Origin: Chlorops oryzae
Taxonomy: Eukaryota > Arthropoda > Insecta > Diptera > Chloropidae
Assembly (NCBI GenBank): GCA_020466095.1
Contig: CM035806.1
Location: forward strand, 113,977,080-114,041,079
DNA length: 64,000 bases
Direction of reading: 5' to 3'
The translations under genes were made by a program, and so were the position numbers. This document shows, piece by piece, positions 55,240 through 64,000 of the stretch (within the stretch, counting starts at the first letter, position 1; each line of letters starts with the position of its first letter). The notes under the pieces are model-generated. The model did not search any database, was not told where the DNA came from, and was given only the letters and a program-made list of their open reading frames with translations.

Positions 55240-56316
55240 AGGTGCCGTCAGACGAAGCAAGGAAAGTACTTGCAGCAAACGTTGAAAAATTTTTGATTTC
55301 AAAAATGCTTGCAGATAGCAGTCACACGATGCAAGGAAAGTGGTTGATGCAAGCGAATTTTTGATTGCATGCAAGCCGCTTGCACGAAAAGTTGCTGCAA
55401 CTACTTTTCGTGTGATCACACGATGCGAGCTGCAAGTGCTTGCTGCAAGTGATTGTTGAAAGTGACTTGCGACTCTGTGTGCGTAGTTTTTTGACATTTT
55501 CATTTCAGTTCGAATTTGAATTATTTAATGATGGAAAATATGAACGACATATTGTTTGAAGAAGAAGAAGAATTGTTGGAATCACAGCAATTGATTCTCG
55601 TAGAGATGGTTCTACGAATAATTCAATACAGAAGTGAACAGAATGTGGTCAATCGAGTATTTCGCAGCTAGACAAAATGTCCTCTAACGGTTAAAATTTT
55701 ACCATGAGCACCATTCGCGAAATTCGCAGCTAGACAAAATGTCCTCTAACGGTTAAAATTTGACCATGATCACCATTCGCGAATTTCGAAAAAATTTTAT
55801 TTTCACTAGAAGAGAGGAATCGTGATTAATGAAGAATTTTGCAAAGAGTGCTATGATAAACAACAGATAAAATTAGTTATCGAAATATGCATATGAAGGA
55901 TAGAAATAAAAATCTAATTTTAACCCTAACTTTGCACTGTATTTGGATGCTAAATACATACATAATCCAAAATAGTGAAAACAGACATTTTTCTATGAAA
56001 AAACCAACACACTCCAACATTAACGCATTGCTTTTCAGTCAAAATATTTGAAAATATACGTTTGTTTGCATGCAAACGAAAAACTTTCCACTACAGCACG
56101 TGAAAGCTGCAAATGCTTGCAGCAGCTGATTTGCTTGAATGCAAACGCTTGCGCGACCTAGTCTCACGGTGCAAGCGAGCGCTTGCATGCAACTAAATAA
56201 ATTGCTGCAAGAGCTTGCATGCAAGCACTTTTTGGTTAGTCACACGGTGCAAGTTTCGCTTGCTGCAAGTAAAACGCTTGCTGCAAGCACTTTCCTTGCT
56301 TCGTCTGACGGCACCT
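55240..56316. mobile_element. Harbinger-like MITE (1,077 bp), TSD TAA
   Basis: TAA at 55237-55239 and 56317-56319. Ends AGGTGCCGTCAGACGAAGCA inverted on both sides. Subterminal zones are full of GCTTGCA/TGCAAGC words (about 55260-55470 and 56060-56300). A short acidic frame at 55528 (MENMNDILFEEEEELLESQQ) looks like the start of a deleted Harbinger transposase. Two satellite units lie inside. Confidence 0.85.
55667..55805 (-). repeat. two units of the ~102-bp satellite
   Basis: TTCGCAGCTAGACAAAATGT and CCTCTAACGGTTAAAATTT occur twice; reverse complement of the array at 18020-19375. Probably a Helentron-like fragment inserted in the MITE. Confidence 0.85.
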
Positions 56317-56419
56317 TAATGCTTTGAGAAATAACATATCAAGTAAAAAAAACATTGACTGAACTGACAGGTTTAAATCCACCCTACTTGTAACCGCCTC
56401 TGCCCTACCTTGAATTCAG

Positions 56420-57797
56420 CTCAAGCTACGACCCTGGCTTAAGTACATTTGCATAAGAAACTCCTGGAGTTACAGGGTTCAAATTAAGGTTGTGAGAGGA
56501 TAATGGTACCGAAACAATTTTTTTTTTTGTAGGATTACGAGCTGATTCTTTTTTAATATTGATTCGTTTTTTCAGATCTTGATAAACTGGACATCCTCTG
56601 TTATTCGCAGAATGGTTTCCTTCACAGTTACTGCATTTTAGTAATTTGCGATCATCAATTATTTTTTTTTTATTACCGACTGAGCTATGATGAAGCTCGC
56701 CACATATTACACACACGGTGTGCAATGTGCACTTCTTTTATGTGGCGCTTCGACCGATATTTTGCGATGCAATAAATATTGGAAATTATATATAGGATGG
56801 ACTTCTTTTTTTTTAAGCTTTAAGTTGTCAGGCAACAGATCAACTTTGAACATAGCCTGAGGAAATTTTGATTTATTAAATATATTTATAACCGATCTAG
56901 CGTGGAAGCCTTTTTCTCCCAGCGCATCTTTTATTTCATTTAAATATTAATGTCGACGTCTGCTTCAATACCTTTGATCATGACTGTAATACCCCTGCTA
57001 CTCTTAAGCTGCTAGGTATAAAAATTTTTATTAGTCGCTTCAAACTCTTTTACAACCCTGTGGAAATTGTCTTCGGTTTTAGTTTGGATTTTTGTTTCAT
57101 GTATGTTGCCCATTGTCAAGGGAACAACATGAAAGTTGTTATTTTCTAACAAACTAGCTAATTTGGCAACAAGTGCACTAGAGCTCCGCTCGCGCAAGTA
57201 GATTGGCGGCGATTTAAGTTTTTTCTCTGGTTGTGTTTCGGAATTTTCATTCACGCTTTCAGCTAGAACGGCGAAAGGATTACCCATTAATGTTTTTGGG
57301 AAGAAGGAATTTCCGTTTTGTTGAGTTTGGCCCTAGTGTCATTTTTTCCGGCAGGGCTTCTTTTTCTCTTAGATATATTAACATATCGATGCATTCCGAT
57401 CAGCACCGCCTGCTGTTCGTTTTCTTTTTTACCCATTTTATTTTGGTTGTTATCCGAATCAACTATAAATGTTTTTTGACTAAATTTTTTTTGGTTTGGC
57501 ACTAGGAATAGTGGCTGCAGGTGACACAGATTCAATACTATTGCGAGTGCTGGTTGAGCTATTTTCTTTAGTTGCATAGCAATTTATTCCACTAACGGAG
57601 TGTGATCTTTGCCTCTCGAATTGGCTTTTTATGTTTGAAAATTGGCTTGAACCTGATTGTAAACTGGTGGACTGGTCTAGTTTGACATCATCTGGTGTAA
57701 TTTTCCTAGTGGGAAGTTGCTGAACTTGGTTTAGTACTCCATACTTATGGTTCGTGTCCAGGCTACTGCTTGGTAGAGGTGATCTATCAATTGGCAT
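56420..57797 (-). pseudogene. jockey-type LINE ORF1 (gag-like), degraded
   Basis: Minus strand from ATG 57797 (MPIDRSPLPS). A linker with PPIYLRERSSSALVAKLASL lies at about 57210-57140, then an in-frame TAG near 57012 and another stop near 56948. A PRE_C2HC-like part (HPIYNFQYLLHRKISVEAPH, about 56800) is followed by zinc knuckles CVICGELHH and CSNCEGNHSANNRGC. Typical for ORF1 of jockey-clade LINEs; ORF2 is not next to it. Ends at 56426. Confidence 0.7.
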
Positions 57798-58384
57798 TAC
57801 TTCTTTTTAGAGCAGCTGACAGCTGTAAACAGCTGCAGAGACCAGGGCCCTATTCCACAAAACAACTTATCAACTTTTCACTTTGCACTTATCAAATTGC
57901 ATTTTAGAGCAAAGTGATAAGTGTTTCTGCGCCACAATACTCTTTGCAAATCTCCTTTTGCACTAAGCAAAATTTTACAAAGTCTTGGCGCTCTCTGCAA
58001 AGTCTTGGCGCTCTCTGCAAAGTCTTGCCGCTTTCTGCAAAGTCTTAGCGCTCTATTGCAAAGTGAGCGTGCAATTTGTTCCACAAAGCACTGAATCGAC
58101 TTTGCATTTCTGTTATAACTTATCACTTTCAATTCGCATTGTGCGAAAATGAGCCGAAGAATAAAGACGGAAAAAAGATTAGCATTGTTACAGCTAATAA
58201 AAGAAAAAAAAAATATACTATTTGCTAGTTTTCAAAACAATAAAGTAAGTATATTTTTATGAAATTATTGTAATTATCTTTGTCCGATTTTATTTAAAAT
58301 GAAATCAACTTGAATTGGATTTAAACGAAAGCTCTCTTTAAAATTAAAGCTTTGTAGTCCCGAAAAATTAATTCGGTCTCTATA

Positions 58385-59678
58385 ACAGGTTGGCCGATAA
58401 ATCCCCGGTCTAACAAAGAAAAACACATTTTTTTGTCAAAATTCGTTTTTATTATTCAACATAGTTCCCTTCAAGAGCGATACAACGATTATAACGACCT
58501 TCCAATTTTTTGATACCATTTTGGTAGTACTCCTTCGGTTTTGCCTCAAAATAGGCCTCAGTTTCGGCGATCACCTCTTCATTGCAGCCAAACTTTTTCC
58601 CTGCGAGCATCCTTTTGAGGTCTGAGAACAAGAAAAAGTCGCTGGGGGCCAGATCTGGAGAATACGGTAAGTGGGGAAGCAATTCGAAGCCTAATTCATG
58701 AATTTTTGCCATCGTTCTCAATGACTTGTGGCACGGTGCGTTGTCTTGGTGGAACAACACTTTTTTCTTCTTCATATGGGGCCCTTTTGCCGCGATTTCG
58801 ACCTTCAAACGCTCCAATAACGACATATAATAGTCACTGTTGATGGTTTTTCCCTTCTCAAGATAATCGATAAAAATTATTCCATGCCCATCCCAAAAAA
58901 CAGAGGCCATTACTTTGCCAGCGGACTTTTGAGTCTTTCCACGCTTCGGAGACGGTTCACCGATCGCTGTCCACTCAGCCGACTGTCGATTGGACTCAGG
59001 AGTGTAGTGATAGAGCCATGTTTCATCCATTGTCACATATCGACGCAAAAACTCGGGTGTATTGCGAGTTAATAGCTGCAAACACCGCTCAGAATCATCA
59101 ACACGTTGTTGTTTTTGGTCAAATGTGAGCTCGCGCGGCACCCATTTTGCACAGAGCTTTTTCATATCCAAATATTGATGAATGATATGACCAACACGTT
59201 CCTTTGATATCTTTAAGGCCTCTGCTATCTCGATCAACTTCATTTTACGGTCATTCAAAATCATTTTGTGAATTTTTTTGATGTTTTCGTCGGTAACCAC
59301 CTCTTTCGGGCGTCCACTGCGTTCACCGTCCTCCGTGCTCATTTCACCACGCTTGAATTTTGCATACCAATCAATTTTTGTTGATTTTCCTGGGGCAGAG
59401 TCCGGAAACTCATTATCAAGCCAAGTTTTTGCTTCCACTGTATTTTTTCCCTTCAGAAAACAGTATTTTATCAAAACACTAAATTCCTTTTTTTTTCATT
59501 TTTTTCACAATAACAAAAGTTGCTTCACAAAAGACGCTCTATCTCACAAACTAATTGACTTACAGACGTCAAATTTTGACACGAATCATTTGAAGGTTGC
59601 CACTATATAAAAATAATATGCATTTAATACTAGCGACGCCATCTATGTGTCAGACCGGGGACTTATCAGCCAACCTGT
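58385..59678 (-). mobile_element. irritans-type mariner, very close to Himar1 (1,294 bp)
   Basis: TA at 58383-58384 and 59679-59680. Ends ACAGGTTGGCCGATAAATCC and ACAGGTTGGCTGATAAGTCC match the Himar1 terminal style known from horn fly. Inserted in the MITE at 57844-60817. Confidence 0.95.
58452..59499 (-). pseudogene. Himar1-like mariner transposase, start region frameshifted
   Basis: From memory of the family this is almost identical to Himar1. Catalytic motifs: VTMDETWLYHY, LFHQDNAPCHKS, YSPDLAPSDFF with D34D spacing; linker WVPRELTFD. The normal ATG would be at 59499, but a run of nine A residues after it puts the ATG one base out of frame and leads to a TAG after five codons. Downstream the frame is fully open to the stop at 58452 (about 340 codons). 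One extra base in a homopolymer is also a common assembly error. Confidence 0.9.
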
Positions 59679-59967
59679 TAATTTCTTGTAACAACCGCGT
59701 CTTCACTATCGTCGAACAAAAACTCACGTCTTAACATTTTGAAAAGCTTCACTAGTTATAAAAATATGAATTTGTTAAGCGATCGTTTACCTTGCAAATT
59801 TTTGACAAACTTATCAACATTTGCTCTGCAAAAACAAAAATTTACAGTTTTTGTGGAACGAAACGGCATAATTATTTGCGAAGACTTTGCAAATTACACT
59901 TTTCAAAATTAATTTTGCACTTTGCATAAAGGAGCGTACGTGGAACAGAAATTGCAAAGAAAACATA

Positions 59968-60653
59968 TTATTATTATTAAAGTTGGGGAATAATGCGCAC
60001 CGCGACCACAGAGGATCTATTGTGCTAACCCCAGTGGTTCTTTAATTCTCCATCCTTAGGCTCTTTATGAAGTTGAGCACTGTGGACGGTTTAAAGACGT
60101 TCCAAAATTTATAGGGGGCGATCATTGCGTCCCCAAAGTGGAACAGCCTGCGGCTGCTCAGTGAAGGGCAGTCGCAGAGAATGTGTTCTGGCGTTTCTTC
60201 GTCCATTTCACAGAATCGGCATGTTGATTCATTAGAGAGGCCTATCTTTTTGAGATGATATCTCAATTTGCAGTGCCCCGTCAGGTATCCGGTTAGGATT
60301 TTTAGATCCTCTCTGCCAAGGCAGAGTAATCTCTTTGAAACGTTTTCGTTGGGAGCGATGAATCTTTTAGCCTGCCTTTGACCTTTTGATTTCATCCAGG
60401 ATGCTTTAAGGCATCTTTGCTCCCAAATCCGAATAAGTTCTGCATTGTACGATTTCTGAAAAGTGCAGAAAGGCTCAGGGCCTATGAAGCACCTTTGAGC
60501 TCCTCGTTTTGCGAGGCAATCAGCTCTTTCGTTTCCTTCGTGCCCTGCATGTCCTGGAACCCACCACAGTGCCACTTTGTTGTGACAGCTGAGTTGATTC
60601 AGGAGTTTATAGCAGCTGTCTACCATTGCAGACTTAACGTATGCGGCCTTCAG
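59968..60653 (-). mobile_element. I-type LINE 3' end, 9-bp TSD GAAAACATA
   Basis: GAAAACATA at 59959-59967 and 60654-60662. The tail at the left is (TAA)n on the minus strand, as in I-clade LINEs. The coding part, about 60650-60042, has an RNase H end VALWWVPGHAGHEGNERADC and a final zinc-knuckle-like CRFCEMDEETPEHILCDC. 5'-truncated product of target-primed reverse transcription. Confidence 0.88.
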
Positions 60654-60914
60654 GAAAACATAAATACTACAAAGTTTTTGCAAATTACACTTTTCAATTT
60701 GAACTTATCACTTATCAAATTTTAAAGTTCTGAGGAACAAAAAGATTTGCAAATAACCGAAAAATTTGATAAGTGCAAAGTGAATAGTTGATAAGTTGTT
60801 TTGTGGAATAGGGCCCAGTTGTCTCTGGCTAGTATGTGTTTGTAATTGGATTACGATGTAAAAACAAAACGCGTACGTATGTTTGTTTGTCACGATACTT
60901 ATCTTTATTTACAG

Positions 60915-61031
60915 CGCCGCAAAATCCACAAATTGAATGTGGCGACACCGAATTCGGGACGAAATATTATCGTTGGTTCCCCTTTGAGCTCCTGAATAAG
61001 TTTGACAACGTCTTCACTTTCTCTTTATTTG
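60915..61031 (+). other. possible host exon fragment
   Basis: A TTTATTTACAG acceptor (to 60914) precedes an open stretch reading NPQIECGDTEFGTKYYRWFP and FELLNKFDNVFTF, cut by the Helentron-like element. I do not recognise the protein. The composition looks coding, but it could be chance. Confidence 0.3.
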
Positions 61032-61734
61032 TTATACCTTTTCCGAAGGAAAGGGTATATTAAGTTTGGCTCGGAGTATGTAACATACCAAGGGAGTCGC
61101 GATAGATATAGACATATAAGTATATATATTCTTGACCGGGTTGACAAGAGGAGTCGATCTAGCCATGTCTGTCTTTCTGTCTGTCTGTCGGTCGCACTTT
61201 AGTTTTTCGTAATTTACTTCTAAGCAATGAAAGATATCATATTGAAATTTGGCATGGACTTGAACCAGGTAAATGTCCGAAAAAATTTTTTTCGTAGTCC
61301 CTTCTTGGGTCGTGGGAAGTGGTTCAGAAGATTCAAAAATCACAATTTTTAACGTTTTTCCTGGATAACTTTTTTACTATACATCCCAGCCTATTGAAAT
61401 TTGGTGTGTGTATAGCTACTATGTAGACTTAAGCTTTCGCTGAAAAAAAATTGCGACATCGCTATAACTATGGTCATCATCCTACAAATTAGAAAAAAAC
61501 ACTTTTTCTCTTATTCTCACATCTGTATACAAAAATTATTTTTTTTTTTTTTGCTTCTGATTGTGTATTTTGCTGCCAAATAATGTCGTCACTTATGGAT
61601 AAATTTTGATCATGACCACATTTCGCGAAATTCGCACAAATTTGATTTTCACTATTTTGAATTGAGTATTTCGCAGCTAGACAAAATGTCCTATAACGGT
61701 TAAATTTTGATCATGCCCACCATTCGCAAAAATT
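61028..61734 (-). mobile_element. Helentron/DINE-1-like element, inverted copy
   Basis: Begins with TATACCTTTTCCGAAGGAAA hairpin, then TATATATTCTTGACCGGGTT, GATCTAGCCATGTCTGTC microsatellite (61165-61190) and, from 61600, one to two satellite units. Same family as 17865-19953. The 103-codon frame here is a repeat artefact. Confidence 0.8.
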
Positions 61735-62562
61735 TTTAGAACGAAGTTCTTTATGAAACGATAGCGACAGGGGACCTAGTCGAGAAAAAGTGTAAAACCG
61801 CTATAAAATCCGCGTTACCTAAATTGAAGTTCGCAAAAAGGGCATAATAACCTTTGCAAAAAGAAAGAAATATACATATATTTACGTAAAATTACTTCCT
61901 GATGCGGCCAAGATATTATACTTTTTTAGGCGACACTTATTTCCGACGATATCCCGAAAAAACAATTAATTATTAAATTCAGAAACTACACAGACACATA
62001 CAAGCATAAATGCATTCAAACAAAACAAAACAATATGTGGTGCTGCCAGACTGAACGTTTTCAGAATAACTCCGATTAGTAGGTTTTTGCAAATATATAA
62101 GGGCATTTTAGGAAGCTTATAATTTTTTTGCGCTATCAAAGTATACGTCAATTCGTACATAATTAAAACATAATTAAAATCATCGTCTGTACTCCGGGGG
62201 CTGCGGATGTAATATCGGTGTGAAAAATATCGATACTTTAAAACATCTTTATGTATGAAAATTCGCATTTTCGAGACCATCTCATTTGCGATGGAAAACC
62301 CTTTACACGTATGCTTTTTCAGTTCCAGTATATTCTGCTTATCTAACTTAGCACTTTGAGGGCTCAACGCTGTTAAAGTAAATTGAAAGGAAGTAACGAA
62401 CTCACTACTTTGAAGAAAGGAAATCAGAGTTGAAATTTCGATGACAGGTTGACGGAAATATAGGAAATGTGTGACTTAAATGCAACGCTGTGAGTCCGAT
62501 TACTTGTAATAAGCGTATGCGTTCAAGTAGCGAAAGTAATTCAAAGTACTTATTTGTTTTTA
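61735..62562 (-). repeat. repeat module X, copy 2 (inverted)
   Basis: Matches 27049-27890. Joined on its left to the ~102-bp satellite and on its right to the third-family hairpin. Open frame of 133 codons at 61966-62367. Confidence 0.7.
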
Positions 62563-63225
62563 TACCCAGCGTAAGCAACGTATATTGCGGTATCTTGTAA
62601 CAGCCAGAATAACGCTCCGTAGATATAGACATATATATATATATATATTCTTGATCAGGATCAAAAATTCGATTTAGACATGTCCGTCTGTCCGTCCGTC
62701 CGTGTCCGGATCTCCTCCGAAACGGCTGGACCAATCAAGTCAAAATGTGGCAGACAGGTATATCGGGGTCCGAGTATGATCCTAACTAAAAATGGAAGAC
62801 ATCCGCTCACTGCCACGCCCACAAATGATTTTAATGTGTTTTCAGTAAAATGCTTGTAACTTGCGAACCACTCAACACATTTCATTGATATTTGGTGTAC
62901 TGATAAACTCCAAAAAGGGACATATCCTGGAAAAAAATGGACGCCGCCCTCCGTGAGCCACGCCCACAAATAAGGGCTTATCGTAACTTGTGAAGTAAAA
63001 GGCGTAGAAGCTTCAAATTCGCAACATAGGTTGACCAAGACGAATGAAAGGTGTAGGAAAAAATTTTATGAGGCCCGCCCACTGCCACGCCCACAAGTGG
63101 AGATTTTTCGTTACTTCCGAAGTAAAAAGCGTAGAAGCTTCAAATTCGCAACATAGGTTGACCAAGGCGAAGGAAAGGTGTAGGAAAAAATTTTATGTGG
63201 CTCGCCCACTGCCACGCCCAAAAAT
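62563..63225 (-). mobile_element. Helentron/DINE-like repeat, third family, inverted copy
   Basis: Hairpin TACCCAGCGTAAGCAACGTA, (TA)n, CATGTCCGTCTGTCCGTCCG microsatellite (62679-62703), and about two GGGCGTGGC-type tandem units (to 63225). Inverted match of 26700-27048. Confidence 0.8.
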
Positions 63226-64000
63226 GAAGATTTTTAGAACGAAGTTCTTTATGAAACGATAGCGACAGGGGACCTAGTCGAGAAAAAGTAAAAAACCGCT
63301 ATAAAATCCGTGTTACCTAAATTGAAGTTCGCAAAAAAGGGTATAATAACCCTTGCAAAACGAAAGAAATATACATATATTTACGTAAAATGACTTCCTG
63401 ATGCGACCGAGATATTATACTTTTTTAGGCGACACTTATTTCCGACGATATCCCGAAAAAACAATTAATTATTAAATTCAGAAACTACACAGACACATAC
63501 AAGCATAAATGCATTCAAACAAAACAAAACAATATGTGGTGCTGCCAGACTGAACGTTTTCAGAATAACTCCGATTAGTAGGTTTTTGCAAATATATAAG
63601 GGCATTTTAGGTAGCTTATAATTTTTTTGCGCTATCAAAGTATACGTCAATTCGTACATAATTAAAACATATTTAAAATCATCGTCTGTACTCCGGGGGC
63701 TGCGGATGTAATATCGGTGTGAAAAATATCGATACTTTAAAATATCTTTTTGTATGAAAATTCGCATTTTCGAGACTATCTCATTTGCGATGGAAAACCC
63801 ATTACACGTATGCTTTTTCAGTTCCAGTATATTCTGCTTAGCTGACTTCGCACTTTGAGGGCTCAACGCTGTTTAAGTAAATTGAAAGGAAGTAACGAGC
63901 TCACTACTTTGAAGAAAGGAAATCAGAGTTGAAATTTCGATGACAGGTCGACAGAAATATAGGATATGTGTGACTTAAATGCAACCCTGTGAGTCCGATT
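63226..64000 (-). repeat. repeat module X, copy 3 (inverted, cut by window end)
   Basis: Matches 61735-62562. Its TTCGTTCTAAAAA edge joins third-family tandem units rather than the 102-bp satellite. Open frame of 133 codons at 63465-63866. Confidence 0.7.

Larger units (their letters stand above)
57844..60817. mobile_element. MITE with GGGCCCTATTCCACAAAACA ends, hosting a mariner and a LINE
   Basis: Ends GGGCCCTATTCCACAAAACA then ACTTATCAAC, inverted at both sides. Interior has repeated TGCAAAGTCTTGGCGCTCTC units (57975-58050). Net length without inserts about 990 bp. No clear target duplication. Non-coding. Confidence 0.75.

Noticed and set aside
1..64000. CRISPR arrays, operons, Shine-Dalgarno sites or replication origins
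   Set aside because: Direct repeats found are tandem or transposon-borne, introns and TEs are eukaryotic, and nothing prokaryotic was seen.

Overview
The window is eukaryotic, AT-rich and almost entirely transposable elements, many nested. Short GT-AG introns (56-100 bp), piggyBac, irritans-type mariner, Tc1, Helentron/DINE-like repeats with GTCC/GTCT microsatellites, a BEL/Pao element and one insect cuticular-protein gene point to an insect, most likely a higher fly (Diptera). The species is not identifiable from sequence alone.

Layout. 1-1.9 kb: 5' part of a piggyBac element (minus) ending at a TTAA. 2.2-6.9 kb: two degraded same-strand ORFs of an insect family I know only as uncharacterised (a SAM-like-domain ORF and a 'DxxHD' ORF), split by a complete mariner (3774-5061). 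7.3-12.0 kb: a complete but broken piggyBac bounded by TTAA, carrying three hAT-type non-autonomous insertions with exact 8-bp target duplications. 12.3-13.9 kb: a complete Tc1 element with an open transposase. 13.9-14.8 kb: a terminal-inverted-repeat element whose tRNA-like segment is split by a TA-inserted MITE. 15.0-16.3 kb: a second Tc1-like element with an intron and one stop. 17.7-20.2 kb: hAT MITE holding a Helentron-like element with about 13 copies of a ~102-bp satellite. 20.4-24.4 kb: a MITE with two tRNA-like segments, then the 5' half of a Ty3/gypsy-type element interrupted by a Harbinger-like MITE. 25.1-30.7 kb: Helentron-like repeats of several families and a duplicated repeat. 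30.9-32.45 kb: the one convincing host gene, a cuticular (Rebers-Riddiford type) protein, last three exons. 33.9-40.8 kb: MITEs, a long inverted repeat with tRNA-like segments, a pogo-like MITE. 41.1-47.1 kb: degraded BEL/Pao element with an env-like tail region interrupted by a CR1-like LINE. 47.8-49.0 kb: Ty3/gypsy integrase fragment. 51.0-54.4 kb: a two-gene Harbinger inside a hAT-like element. 54.4-60.8 kb: more hAT/Harbinger MITEs, jockey-type ORF1, and a MITE hosting a Himar1-like mariner and an I-type LINE 3' end. 61.0-64.0 kb: inverted copies of the Helentron-like modules seen at 25.9-27.9 kb.

The genes do not form a pathway. The value of the window is its insertion stratigraphy: target-site duplications at many boundaries give exact ends and relative ages. 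Mariner-1 (341 aa) and Tc1-1 (334 aa) look intact; most other transposases carry stops, frameshifts or insertions. Coordinates of exons and element ends are read by eye; family names rest on motifs and TSD type, not on database searches.
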